DNA of 64,000 bases. Source: Deltaproteobacteria bacterium (lineage in GTDB: Bacteria; Desulfobacterota; Desulfomonilia; UBA1062). A program made the translations under genes and the position numbers. The stretch is from assembly GCA_018433775.1 (NCBI GenBank), contig JAHDQN010000016.1:27062-91061 (forward strand), in the 5' to 3' direction. The notes below the pieces were generated by a model. The model saw only the letters and a program-made list of their open reading frames with translations, was not told the DNA's origin and searched no databases. This document shows, piece after piece, positions 35,058 through 43,700 of the stretch; the stretch's first letter is position 1, and each line of letters starts with the position of its first letter.

Positions 35058-35637
35058 CACAGGGAGGTGTAAGGTGTCCGGAACCTGCCGCTTCATCAGA
35101 AAAATCACGTTCTTGAGCGTCTGTTTCTTCATCGCGGGCTGTGCCATGGTTAAGCCCGACCGCCACCTTGACGAGGTCACCCCCATCGACTGGGGGTTGA
35201 GCGGCGAGTCGTTCGAGAGTGCGATCACGATCCTGCCCTTCGACGCCCAGGACCAGAAGTGGGGGATCTACGCAGCGAAGCGGATGAAAGAGTATCTCCT
35301 GGAGGAAAAGGCGTTCCGGCGGATCGTGCTCGGCGGAAAAGAACCTGCCGATACCCCCTATGTCCTGTCGGGAGAGCTGGAGTATCTGTTCTACGGGGGA
35401 ACCCACTCGCCGTCAAGGGTCTGCGTGAGCCTCCGGGTGATCGACGCCTCTGACGGGCATACCCGGTTTTTCCGCATTTCGAGGGCGGCTTCGGGCAGAG
35501 ATGCCTTTCACGTGTCCTGGCTGAGCAGGATGTACGTGGCGTCGCCGTATCCCGAAGAGCTCCTGAACGGCCTGCTCAGGCACATTGCGCGCGACATCGC
35601 CCAGAGGACCGTGCTACCAGCGAAGAAGTGCCCCTGA
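35047..35637 (+). CDS. Lipoprotein, third of the coupled lipoprotein genes
   Basis: 196 aa. The signal peptide is preceded by a short basic stretch (MKNSTGRCKVSGTCRFIRK) and ends in lipobox FIAGC (Cys32). The mature part (AITILPFDAQDQKWGIYAAKRMKEYLLEEKAFRRIV, YVLSGELEYLFYGG, SLRVIDASDGHTRFF) has the sequence pattern of TolB-N/CsgG/GNA1162-type periplasmic lipoproteins, in which LPF begins the first strand and a helix with YLxExxxFxxI follows. The start overlaps the previous gene by 11 nt. Its 3' end overlaps by 24 nt the convergent lipoprotein gene at 35614-36789. Confidence 0.65.
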   Translation: MKNSTGRCKVSGTCRFIRKITFLSVCFFIAGCAMVKPDRHLDEVTPIDWGLSGESFESAITILPFDAQDQKWGIYAAKRMKEYLLEEKAFRRIVLGGKEPADTPYVLSGELEYLFYGGTHSPSRVCVSLRVIDASDGHTRFFRISRAASGRDAFHVSWLSRMYVASPYPEELLNGLLRHIARDIAQRTVLPAKKCP

Positions 35638-36789
35638 AGCAGTCTGGAAATAGACGAGGCCTTCGTTGCTCGCCGCAGACTTCACCACATCCACGTCTTC
35701 GAGCCCGGCCTGTACCTGCCACGACGTTCCGTTCCACCGGTATTTGCCGCACCAGATATTGCCCTTCAGATCAACGCTGAGACTGCAGACCGCGCCGCCA
35801 GGGGGCTGGTCCGCGAGGGCCTGACCGTTCCTGCACACATCCCCGCCGGTGACATGCCAGACCGTGGCCGCGTCGGCATCTTCGGTTTCCTGGGTCGTGG
35901 CGTCGTCGCCGATGATCTCCAGCACTGCGCATGAGTCCCCCGGATACAGCGGAATGTCGTCGTCATCGTTTTTGCCGTCGATGGCGAAGATGCCCGTGCC
36001 GGCGGCTGCGTACACAAGACCCTTGCCCGGGAAAAGGTCATGGGTCTCGCCGATGGCGTCCGCTTCGTAGGTCCCTTGATTACCGGACTCGGAGTGGTAC
36101 CAGTGGAGCCCGGAGTCGGACGCTATCCACAGCAGATCGACATCCAGCACGTCCACGGCGAGGTCGTGGATCGTCCCGTCGGACGCACACTCCTGGCAGA
36201 CCAGGACGGATGTGCCGCCCGAAGACTGCACGGATATCTCGTTGCCCTGAATCGGCGCCCCCCAGAGGGCATAGGAGAAACCGTAGAGGTCGATGTACAT
36301 GGACCCGAACACGCCGGTCCACGAGGACACCTCGTTCGCGGAAGACGATACATACCTGACTAGGCCGTCACGGGTGGACACCCATGCCCCCCCGAGCAGG
36401 GAGATGCGCTGCTTCTCCAGGCACGAGACCGTGCCGTCGTCGAGAACGGTCTCCAGCTCCCGCTGGTTCACCGAGACCTCGAACACCTGGACCGAGCTGT
36501 TGTCTTCATTGTCCGTGATCGTGCAGGTGACCGAGCACGGGGCAGGAGAATCGGGGGCTATCCAGTAGACATACTGCTGCTCCTCGTTCCACTCCTCAAG
36601 TTCTCCGTTGTCGGCATGCCAGGCGTACCGCAAGGGGGGATTGTCGCTCAAGCCCCAGACCTGAAACAGCACCTTCTGCCCGGTGACGGGGGTGCTGTCT
36701 GAGGCGGAAAACTCGAGTACGGAGGGGTCGGAGGATGAGCAGCTCCAGACAAGAAACGCCAGCAAACACCATGGTATGATTTTTCTCAA
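35614..36789 (-). CDS. Lipoprotein with PKD-like domain and beta-propeller-like region
   Basis: 391 aa. Short signal peptide with a lipobox-like VWSC (Cys17) and a Ser-rich start. Residues 25-110 form a PKD/Ig-like unit (VTGQKVLFQVWGLSDNPPLRYAWHADNGE). The remainder shows repeated strands with aspartate turns (GAWVSTRDGLVRYV, LLWIASDSGLHWYH, NIWCGKYRWNGTSW) as in two-component-regulator or NHL-type propellers. Probably an envelope or surface protein. It shares domain style with the lipoproteins at 5156 and 6824 but is in a different neighbourhood. It is convergent with, and slightly overlaps, the lipoprotein gene ending at 35637. Confidence 0.7.
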   Translation of the reverse strand: MRKIIPWCLLAFLVWSCSSSDPSVLEFSASDSTPVTGQKVLFQVWGLSDNPPLRYAWHADNGELEEWNEEQQYVYWIAPDSPAPCSVTCTITDNEDNSSVQVFEVSVNQRELETVLDDGTVSCLEKQRISLLGGAWVSTRDGLVRYVSSSANEVSSWTGVFGSMYIDLYGFSYALWGAPIQGNEISVQSSGGTSVLVCQECASDGTIHDLAVDVLDVDLLWIASDSGLHWYHSESGNQGTYEADAIGETHDLFPGKGLVYAAAGTGIFAIDGKNDDDDIPLYPGDSCAVLEIIGDDATTQETEDADAATVWHVTGGDVCRNGQALADQPPGGAVCSLSVDLKGNIWCGKYRWNGTSWQVQAGLEDVDVVKSAASNEGLVYFQTASGALLRW

Positions 36790-36860
36790 ACATGCCCTCC
36801 AGAGTCTTTCTCCCCATATGTCCTAGCAGATCGCTCCATTTCAGGCAAGAGGGTCATCAT

Positions 36861-36978
36861 GGGTCACATCATGGGGTCAGGTCTCAACATATGACATTCC
36901 CAGTGTCATATGGGTCACATCATGGGGTCAGGTCTCAACATATGACATTCCCAATGTCATATGTTGAGACCTGACCCC
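36861..36978. repeat. REP/BIME-like repeat: two 51-bp direct copies ending in a 55-nt perfect palindrome
   Basis: Positions 36861-36911 and 36912-36962 are direct copies differing at one base. Each begins GGGTCACATCATGGGGTCAG and ends with a small inverted repeat (ATATGACA-TGTCATAT). The second copy runs into an inverted partial copy, giving 26-bp perfect arms (36924-36949 and 36953-36978) around CCC. The GGGGTCAGGTCTC core resembles sequences I associate with REP-associated tyrosine transposases, but no such transposase gene is present in the window. Confidence 0.8.
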
Positions 36979-37148
36979 GATTCTGGCCTCGATCCTGACT
37001 CCGATCTTGTACCAAACTCCGCCACTTTAGTACTAAGGGGCCGCGTCTCGGGAATCAGCCTGCCGAACCGTGAACGGCTCATCGGGACGATGACGCCTCC
37101 GGGCATACTCATTGCCATTTCTCTCATATGCTGATAAAATATCGCCAT
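36957..37148 (-). CDS. Possible small ORF of unknown function, possibly a remnant
   Basis: 63 codons from an ATG preceded by AAGGGGG eight nt upstream, which is a good ribosome-binding site. The translated start (MAIFYQHMREMAMSMPGG) looks protein-like, but the C-terminal 15 residues are Ser/Gly/Glu/Arg-rich and the stop codon lies inside the palindromic repeat, so the repeat may have cut a longer gene. No family recognised. The rest of 36790-37312 holds the repeats and no other gene. Confidence 0.2.
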   Translation of the reverse strand: MAIFYQHMREMAMSMPGGVIVPMSRSRFGRLIPETRPLSTKVAEFGTRSESGSRPESGSGLNI

Positions 37149-37312
37149 GATTTCATCCCCCTTTCATCCATGGAATTCCGTGCAGAAATTCCTTGGACTT
37201 GGATTGGAATTAAAAACAGCAGTGCCGGAGGCGGGGAGCCTGTGCAGAGTTTCAGAAAATCGTGCGAACTGGGAGCGGGGCGCTGCACTTCTTAAAGAAA
37301 AGAGGTAGGGAA

Positions 37313-38968
37313 ATGATCGTAGGGATAGACATAGGCGGTACGCACACCGATGCCGTGTGCATCAGGGGAAGGAACATCATCGCAACAGCCAAGACCGTGA
37401 CTGGGGACGACCTGGTCCAGACCATCCGCGATGCCATCGGCGCGCTCTCAATCAATTATGCCGGGATCAGGCGCACCGTGCTGTCCACCACCCTCTCCAC
37501 CAATGCCATCACCGAGAAAAAATACGCCCCTGCAGGCATGATCGTGTCCGCAGGGCCGGGCATCGATCCGAGGCGATATTTCATTACCGATGATTTCCAT
37601 CTGGTCAGGGGCGCCATAGATCACCGGGGAAGAGAGTATGTTCCCATTGACCCCGGCGAGGTCGCCCGGGTCGCAGACGGGCTGAAGAAAAAGGGCATAA
37701 CCGGCGTGGGCGTGGTATCCAAGTTCTCGGTGAGAAATCCCTCCCACGAGACGAGCATATCCTCCCTGATCGAGAAGGATTTCGATCACGTCTCGCTCGG
37801 CCACACCTTAAGCGGCAACCTGAACTTCCCCAGGCGCATCCACACCACCTTTTTCAACACCGCGGTGATGCCGGTCCAGAAACGTTTCGTGCAATCGGTC
37901 CGGAAGGCCCTGGCCGAGCTCGGCATCCGCTCGCCCCTGTTCTTCCTCAAGGCCGACGGCGGCACCTTCTCCGATTCGGCCGCGGACCGGCATCCGGTAG
38001 AAACCATCCTCTCGGGTCCGGCGGCGAGCATGATGGGTGGGCTCGCCCTGTGCGACGACCTGGAGGCGACCACCCTGATGCTGGATATCGGGGGAACCAC
38101 CACGGATATCGGGGTGCTCATAAAAGGCATCCCCGTCTTGGAGCCCCGGGGGGTCGACATCGGCGGTTACAAGACTCTGGTGCGGGGTCTCAAGGTCATG
38201 TCGGTGGGTGCGGGCGGCGATTCCCGCGTCAGCCTTTCTGAACAGGACATCCGGGTCGGCCCCCACCGGGACGGCCCGCCTGCCTGCATGGGCGGCCCGT
38301 CTCCCACCCCCATGGACGCCCTGGCAGTGCTCGGACAGTTTCCGCAGGGCGACAGGGAAAAGGCAGTGCGCGCCATCGCGCCCATTGCCGGGCAGCTCGG
38401 CCAGGACATCTCCGAGGTGTCACGGCGGATCGTCTCGATCATGGTCGGTGTCATCCACGAGAGCGCGTGCAGATTCATCGACGAAGTGAACCGGTATCCG
38501 GTGTACACCATATTCGAGATGCTCCACCCCGAGGTGGTGAAACCGGATCGGGTCATGGCGATCGGCGGGCCCGCAGAGCTGCTCAGCCCGTTTATTGAAG
38601 AATCGTTTGATATGAGGTGCGTGGTGCCGGATCACGCCATGGTGGCCAATGCCCTGGGCGCGGCCCTTGCCAGGACCACCCGGCAGATTACCCTGACGGC
38701 CGATACGCAGCTTCGGCGCATGATCTGCCCGGAGCTTGGCATGGACGAAAAGATCTCGCCCACCATGAGCATGAACGAGCTCAAGAAGCGGGGGGAACAG
38801 GCCTTGAGGGACAACGCCTCCCGTCTGGGGATCCTCGACAAGGGGGAGATCAGCATTCTCGAGGAGCAGGTTTTCAACATCGTGCGGGGCTTCAGCACCA
38901 CGGGGAAGAACATGAGGCTCAAGCTGCAGACAAAGCCCGGCGTGATAGACGAGTGGGGTGAGGCATGA
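37313..38968 (+). CDS. Hydantoinase/oxoprolinase (HyuA-like) family protein
   Basis: 551 aa from the ATG at 37313 with AGAGGTAGGG upstream; an earlier in-frame start at 37262 adds 17 residues without family resemblance. ASKHA fold: phosphate 1 loop VGIDIGGTHTDAV at the N-terminus, then LSTTLSTNAITEKK, and phosphate 2 loop LMLDIGGTTTDIGVL in the middle, with SGPAASMMGG before it. HyuA-type proteins hydrolyse cyclic amides with ATP, usually with a HyuB partner, which is missing here. Instead the stop overlaps the start of an HDAC-fold deacetylase, which is followed by a patatin, so the substrate is probably different from hydantoin. Confidence 0.85.
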   Translation: MIVGIDIGGTHTDAVCIRGRNIIATAKTVTGDDLVQTIRDAIGALSINYAGIRRTVLSTTLSTNAITEKKYAPAGMIVSAGPGIDPRRYFITDDFHLVRGAIDHRGREYVPIDPGEVARVADGLKKKGITGVGVVSKFSVRNPSHETSISSLIEKDFDHVSLGHTLSGNLNFPRRIHTTFFNTAVMPVQKRFVQSVRKALAELGIRSPLFFLKADGGTFSDSAADRHPVETILSGPAASMMGGLALCDDLEATTLMLDIGGTTTDIGVLIKGIPVLEPRGVDIGGYKTLVRGLKVMSVGAGGDSRVSLSEQDIRVGPHRDGPPACMGGPSPTPMDALAVLGQFPQGDREKAVRAIAPIAGQLGQDISEVSRRIVSIMVGVIHESACRFIDEVNRYPVYTIFEMLHPEVVKPDRVMAIGGPAELLSPFIEESFDMRCVVPDHAMVANALGAALARTTRQITLTADTQLRRMICPELGMDEKISPTMSMNELKKRGEQALRDNASRLGILDKGEISILEEQVFNIVRGFSTTGKNMRLKLQTKPGVIDEWGEA

Positions 38969-40275
38969 TTACCGCGAAGAAAAAGACCGGACTGATCTTT
39001 TTTCCCGCCTATGACTGGGAGATCTCCCCGTCGCATCCCGAGCGGCAGGAGAGGCTCCTGTACACGCAGGATCAGGTCATGGAAGAGGGTGTGCTCGACA
39101 TCGAGGGGATCACCGAGTTCAAGGCAGGCCTGGCTACGGAGAAGGACATCTGCCGGGCCCATTTCTGCGTGCCGGACGTGGAGTCGCGGATCACGCCCTC
39201 GCACAACGTCTCGGCCGGCGGGTGCATCGAGGCCGCGCGGCTCGTCATGGAGGGCGCGGTCGACAACGCGTTCGCCCTGGTGAGGCCTCCCGGCCACCAC
39301 GCCATGCGGGTGGTGCACGGCGCCAGGGGGTTCTGCAACATCAATATCGAAGCGGTCATGATCGAATGGGTGCGGAAGAACTATCCGCACATCAGGAAGA
39401 TCGCGGTCGTGGACACGGACTGTCATCACGGGGACGGCACCCAGGACGTCTACTGGCACGATCCCAACGTGCTCTACATCTCCCTGCACCAGGACGGCAG
39501 GACCCTCTATCCGGGCAGCGGGTTTCCCGAGGAGTTCGGCGGGCCCAACGCGCTGGGCAGAAACCTCAACGTCCCGCTTCCCCCACAGACCAGTGACGAG
39601 GGCATCCTGCATGTCATGGAGCATTTCGTGATGCCGGTGCTGGACGAGTTCAAACCGGACCTCATCATCAACTCCGCAGGCCAGGACAACCACTATTCGG
39701 ATCCCATCACGAACATGTCCTTCACCGCGGGCGGCTACGCCCGGCTCAACGAGATGCTCGGCCCCCATATCTGCGTGCTGGAGGGGGGCTACTCCATCGA
39801 GGCGGCGCTCCCCTATGTGAATACCGGGATCATCCTCGCCCTTGCGGGCGTGGACTACTCATACATCCGGGAGCCCGACCTGAACCCGGAGAGGATCAGG
39901 GAAGCCCCGCGGATCATCGACTATATCAAACGGCTCACGGACACCCTCCTGGATCTCTGGAATTCGCGGGACAACTACGAGGTCGGGGGGGAGGAAATCG
40001 TCAGAAGAAGCCGGAACATCTTCTACGACACGGACGGCATCTCTGAAAATCAGCAGGAATCGGTGCGGGTATGCACGGACTGCCCGGGGGCCTACAAGAT
40101 CGATTCGTCGGCGTCGACCGGGTATCACATTCTGGCGGTCCACATCCCATGGGGCGCGTGCCCCAGGTGCAGGGAGCAGGGCCGCGCCTGGTTCGAAAAG
40201 CCCGGGCGTCACAATTATAGCGCCGTGTACCTCCAGGACATGGACAACGACGAGTACACCGTGAAGATCCCATGA
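38965..40275 (+). CDS. HDAC-fold deacetylase with C-terminal zinc-ribbon-like module
   Basis: 436 aa, ATGA overlap with the gene before. Class II-like arginase/deacetylase fold with all active-site features: RPPGHH (107-112), DTDCHHGDG (150-158; zinc ligands Asp152 and His154), third ligand Asp241 in SAGQDNHYSDP, and catalytic Tyr276 in LEGGYS. The family removes acyl groups from amides (acetylpolyamine, acetyl-lysine, acetoin-related substrates). After the catalytic domain, residues 370-402 hold CTDC and CPRC spaced 25 residues apart, a probable zinc ribbon not usual in bacterial homologues such as AcuC. The stop overlaps the patatin start. Substrate unknown. Confidence 0.9.
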   Translation: MITAKKKTGLIFFPAYDWEISPSHPERQERLLYTQDQVMEEGVLDIEGITEFKAGLATEKDICRAHFCVPDVESRITPSHNVSAGGCIEAARLVMEGAVDNAFALVRPPGHHAMRVVHGARGFCNINIEAVMIEWVRKNYPHIRKIAVVDTDCHHGDGTQDVYWHDPNVLYISLHQDGRTLYPGSGFPEEFGGPNALGRNLNVPLPPQTSDEGILHVMEHFVMPVLDEFKPDLIINSAGQDNHYSDPITNMSFTAGGYARLNEMLGPHICVLEGGYSIEAALPYVNTGIILALAGVDYSYIREPDLNPERIREAPRIIDYIKRLTDTLLDLWNSRDNYEVGGEEIVRRSRNIFYDTDGISENQQESVRVCTDCPGAYKIDSSASTGYHILAVHIPWGACPRCREQGRAWFEKPGRHNYSAVYLQDMDNDEYTVKIP

Positions 40276-41168
40276 AACTCAGGCGGAGGAAAAAGGTCGT
40301 TCTCGCCCTGGGGGCGGGCGGGGCGCGGGGATTGGCCCATATCGGCGTCATCAGGGCGCTCAAGGAGGAAGGCGTTCCCATCGACGCGATTGCCGGCATC
40401 TCGTTCGGGGCCATCATCGGCGCCCTGTACAGCCTCTATCTCGATATCGACACGGTGGAAGACAAGCTCCGAGAATACATGGCCTCCCCGCTGTTCCAGG
40501 AGACCAGCGAGAGCATGAGCCTTCCACAGCCGGACCGGGCACTTGGGTTTCTCGAAAAGATCCAGGCGACCCTCAAGAAGGGATATTTCTATTCCCGGGC
40601 CCTCAGGCGGCAGTCGGTGATCACGCCGGAAACCTTTGTGCTGCACATCCGTGAGCTGGTGGACGACCACGGCTTCCACGATCTGAACATCCCCTTCCGC
40701 TGCTCGAGCGTGGACCTCATCACCGGCCACCCCATCATCTTCTCCGACGGCCCGCTGATCACGGCCCTCCAGGCAAGCTGCGCCACCCCGGGCTTCTTCC
40801 CGCCCGTGAGCCTCCACGGAATGCTTCTGGCCGACGGCGGCGTGGCCGAGATGATGCCGGTTTTTCTGGCGAAGACCTTCCGGCCCGATTACATCATCGG
40901 GGTGGACGTTACGCGGGAGATCGAGAGCATCGTGGAGGAGCAGGAGCTTCATCACAGCCTGGACGTGGTGTTCCGCAGCTACGACATCACCCGGGACTTC
41001 GCGAATGTCTATACGAACCGGGAGGTGGACTGCGTCATCCGCCCGAATATCGGCTCGTACCACTGGTCAGACTTCAAGTGTTTCGACCTCTACATGCAGG
41101 AGGGCTATCAGGCCGCCAAGGCCAGGGCGCCTGAGATCAGAAAGCGCATATTCTGGTTCGGCGGGTGA
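40272..41168 (+). CDS. Patatin-like phospholipase (RssA-type)
   Basis: 298 aa, ATGA overlap with the deacetylase gene. Oxyanion loop GAGGARG (14-20), nucleophile Ser44 in GISFGA (GxSxG), catalytic Asp188 in LLADGGV. The core fits bacterial RssA/YlbK-type patatins, about 300 aa without an extra domain. Probably a cytoplasmic lipid acyl hydrolase. Being last in a three-gene overlapping operon with a HyuA-like ATPase and an HDAC-fold amidase, it may act on an acylated amide metabolite. About 150 bp downstream contain no gene. Confidence 0.92.
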   Translation: MKLRRRKKVVLALGAGGARGLAHIGVIRALKEEGVPIDAIAGISFGAIIGALYSLYLDIDTVEDKLREYMASPLFQETSESMSLPQPDRALGFLEKIQATLKKGYFYSRALRRQSVITPETFVLHIRELVDDHGFHDLNIPFRCSSVDLITGHPIIFSDGPLITALQASCATPGFFPPVSLHGMLLADGGVAEMMPVFLAKTFRPDYIIGVDVTREIESIVEEQELHHSLDVVFRSYDITRDFANVYTNREVDCVIRPNIGSYHWSDFKCFDLYMQEGYQAAKARAPEIRKRIFWFGG

Positions 41169-41318
41169 GCACAGGCGCCCGGGGCAGAGGAGCGGGCGCC
41201 CAGGATCCGGAGAGGCTTTCGCGCCGGACAGGACCACCAAGAATATTCCGACTCCCTTTTTGGCTGAAGACGGAATGACAGGTGCCGGGGGAGGGTGCCT
41301 CTGGGCGGGCCCCCGGAA

Positions 41319-42323
41319 TCATTGGGACGCCGGCAGGTGATCGGGGCAGAACTCCTTCAATGTTTCGCTTGCTCTCACCCTGCCTTCCTGATCTATCACA
41401 ATCCAGTCCATGCCTCTCTTTTCGAGCTCACCCCGGAGCCTCTCCTCACCCTGGACGAACAGCGCCGTTGCCCAAGCATCCGCCTCGGCGCAGGTGTCCG
41501 CGAGCACGGTGGCGCTCAAGCGGCCCTGGGCAGGCAGCCCGGTGGCAGGGTCGAGGAGATGGCAGTAGCGCATCCCGTCCACGACAAAGAAGCGCTCGTA
41601 GTTTCCGGACGTGGCCACTGCGCGGTTCCTGACCGGGATGGTGGCGAAGACCCCGGCACCGCCGGGATGTTTGATGCCGATTTTCCAGGTGCGTTCGCCG
41701 AATGTGGCGATATCGCCTCCCGCGTTGACGAGGCCGCTTGAAACCCCGGCCTTTTTCATGGCTTCTGCCGCCCGGTCGGCGGCGTATCCCTTGGCGATGC
41801 CCCCCAGGTCGATCCTGGTGCCTTCCGGGGTCCGGATGGTGAGGCCGTCCTTTTCGAGGATTACGGCACGGTCCGGGGGCAGGCGTTTCCATGCGGCGAA
41901 TTCGCTCTCGGCGGGCAGGCGATAGGGGTGGGTGCCGGTGAACCCCCAGGCATCCAGGATGGGCCGCAAGGTAATGGAGAACCCGCCTGACGAGGCGTCG
42001 TGGATCTCCCGGGAGAGCCGGACGAGACGGTGGACCTCCCGGTCTTTAAGCGTATGGCTGCTGTTGAGCTCGTCGATCAGGGAGTTCCGGTATCCCAGCC
42101 GGGAATCCACGCGGCGCAGCTCGGCGATCGCGTCCTTGAAAGCGGCATCGGCCCGCTCGCGTGACCCTTCGGCCATGAGCTCCACAAAGGTGTCCATGAT
42201 GAAGATCTTTGCTTGGCGGGTTTCTTCACGGAAAGCCCTGTGCCAGACGGACACGCCCAGAGCGAGAAGGAGGAGGAAGATAACGAAAATGGTTTTTTTC
42301 AAAAGGGGGATGGGTTTCTCCAT
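41319..42323 (-). CDS. apbE: FAD:protein FMN transferase ApbE
   Basis: 334 aa. One N-terminal membrane helix (about 9-27) without a lipobox cysteine, so it is anchored in the inner membrane facing the periplasm. ApbE features: IFIMDTFVELMAEG, SSGGFSITLRPILDAWGF, IDLGGIAKGYAADRAAEAM, VNAGGDIATFG and the magnesium-binding end LDPATGLPAQGRLSATVLADTCAEADAWATALFVQG (segments consecutive in the protein). It attaches FMN to threonine in proteins such as NqrB/C or RnfG/D; none of those is in the window. The ATG follows eno's terminator by eight nt and has almost no ribosome-binding site, which suggests low or conditional expression. Confidence 0.9.
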   Translation of the reverse strand: MEKPIPLLKKTIFVIFLLLLALGVSVWHRAFREETRQAKIFIMDTFVELMAEGSRERADAAFKDAIAELRRVDSRLGYRNSLIDELNSSHTLKDREVHRLVRLSREIHDASSGGFSITLRPILDAWGFTGTHPYRLPAESEFAAWKRLPPDRAVILEKDGLTIRTPEGTRIDLGGIAKGYAADRAAEAMKKAGVSSGLVNAGGDIATFGERTWKIGIKHPGGAGVFATIPVRNRAVATSGNYERFFVVDGMRYCHLLDPATGLPAQGRLSATVLADTCAEADAWATALFVQGEERLRGELEKRGMDWIVIDQEGRVRASETLKEFCPDHLPASQ

Positions 42324-42331
42324 GGTGAGCG

Positions 42332-42363
42332 AAAAAAGGGGGCGGCTTTTTCCGCCCCCTTTT
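42332..42363 (-). terminator. Rho-independent terminator of eno
   Basis: On the minus strand AAAAGGGGGCGG, loop, CCGCCCCC, TTTTTT: eight GC pairs (arms 42352-42359 and 42338-42345) plus flanking A/T pairs. It lies 11 nt after the eno stop and directly before the apbE start, so it also controls readthrough into apbE. Confidence 0.9.
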
Positions 42364-42373
42364 ATATCTCTTG

Positions 42374-43660
42374 CTACTTGATGCTGTACAGCACGTCCTT
42401 GCCTCTGAATACCGAGTCGGTCCCGAGCTCCTCCTCGATGCGGATGAGCTGGTTGTACTTAGCCAGGCGCTCGCCCCTGGAGGCGGAGCCGGTCTTGAGC
42501 TGGCCTGCGCCGCAGCCGACCGCCACATCGGCGAGCCAGTTGTCTTCCGTCTCGCCGGAACGGTGGGAGAACACATAGGTGTATCCGGCGCGCCGGGCCA
42601 TATCGATGGTCTTGACGGTCTCGGTCAGGGTCCCGATCTGGTTGACCTTGATGAGGATGGAGTTGGCCGATTTCTCCTCGATGCCGCGCTTGAGGAACTT
42701 GGAGTTGGTGACGAACAGGTCGTCGCCCACGATCTGGATCCTGGAGCCCAGGCGCTCCATCATGAGCTTCCAGCCGCTCCAGTCGTTCTCGTCGAGCCCG
42801 TCTTCGATGGAGACGATGGGGTATTTCTTGATCAGCTCTTCATAGAAGTCGATCATCTCTTTCGTGGTGCGCTCCGGGTCGGTCTCGGACGCCAGGATGT
42901 ACTTGCCGTCCTTGAAGAACGAGCTCGCCGCCGCGTCGATCGCGATGCCAACGTCCACCCCGGGCTTGTATCCGGCCTTTTCGATTGCCTGCACGATGAG
43001 CTCGAAGGGCTCGGCATTGGATTTCAGGTTCGGGGCGAACCCTCCCTCGTCGCCCACGCCCGTGGCGTAGTCGTGCTTGATGAGGATGTCGCGCAGGGCG
43101 TGGAAGGTCTCGGCGGCGTACCGCAGGGCCTCGCGGAAATTGGGAGCGCCGATGGGCATGATCATGAACTCCTGGAGGTCCACGTTGTTGTCGGCGTGCT
43201 TGCCGCCGTTGATGATGTTCAGTTGGGGCACCGGGATCTCCCGTGCAAAGGCGCCTCCGACATAGCGGTACAGGGGCATGCCCAGAAACACCGACGCCGC
43301 GCGGGCAACGGCCACCGACACGCCCGTGGTGGCATTGGCTCCGAGCTTGGACTTGATCTCGGTCCCGTCGATCTCGAGCAGCAGGTTGTCGATCCCCACC
43401 TGGTCGAATACATCCATGCCCACGAGCTGGGGTGCGATCGTGGCGTTCACGTTTTCCACCGCCTTGAGAACACCCTTGCCCCGGTATCTTTTCGCGTCGC
43501 CGTCGCGCAGCTCTATCGCTTCGTTCTGACCGGTGGAGGCCCCTGAAGGGACGGACGCCCTTCCCATGTCCCCGGTGGAGAGGTATACATCCACTTCTAC
43601 GGTGGGATTCCCCCGTGAATCCAGAATTTCCCTTGCAATGACATCAAGAATTTCACTCAT
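42374..43660 (-). CDS. eno: Enolase (phosphopyruvate hydratase)
   Basis: 428 aa, usual length; the ATG is preceded by AGGAGG. Interconverts 2-phosphoglycerate and phosphoenolpyruvate in the cytoplasm. Landmarks: [11 protein letters not shown] near the N-terminus, SGASTG loop, catalytic-loop sequence [11 protein letters not shown], metal-binding [19 protein letters not shown], and the catalytic signature SHRSGETED near the C-terminus. Ordinary in all respects. It is followed on the minus strand by a strong terminator and then apbE; rlpA and plsB lie upstream on the same strand with a 40-nt gap, so it may be partly cotranscribed with them. Confidence 0.98.
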   Translation of the reverse strand: MSEILDVIAREILDSRGNPTVEVDVYLSTGDMGRASVPSGASTGQNEAIELRDGDAKRYRGKGVLKAVENVNATIAPQLVGMDVFDQVGIDNLLLEIDGTEIKSKLGANATTGVSVAVARAASVFLGMPLYRYVGGAFAREIPVPQLNIINGGKHADNNVDLQEFMIMPIGAPNFREALRYAAETFHALRDILIKHDYATGVGDEGGFAPNLKSNAEPFELIVQAIEKAGYKPGVDVGIAIDAAASSFFKDGKYILASETDPERTTKEMIDFYEELIKKYPIVSIEDGLDENDWSGWKLMMERLGSRIQIVGDDLFVTNSKFLKRGIEEKSANSILIKVNQIGTLTETVKTIDMARRAGYTYVFSHRSGETEDNWLADVAVGCGAGQLKTGSASRGERLAKYNQLIRIEEELGTDSVFRGKDVLYSIK

Positions 43661-43700
43661 ATGGATATTCCTCCTTCGTCTTTATTTCCCGCAAGTTTTT

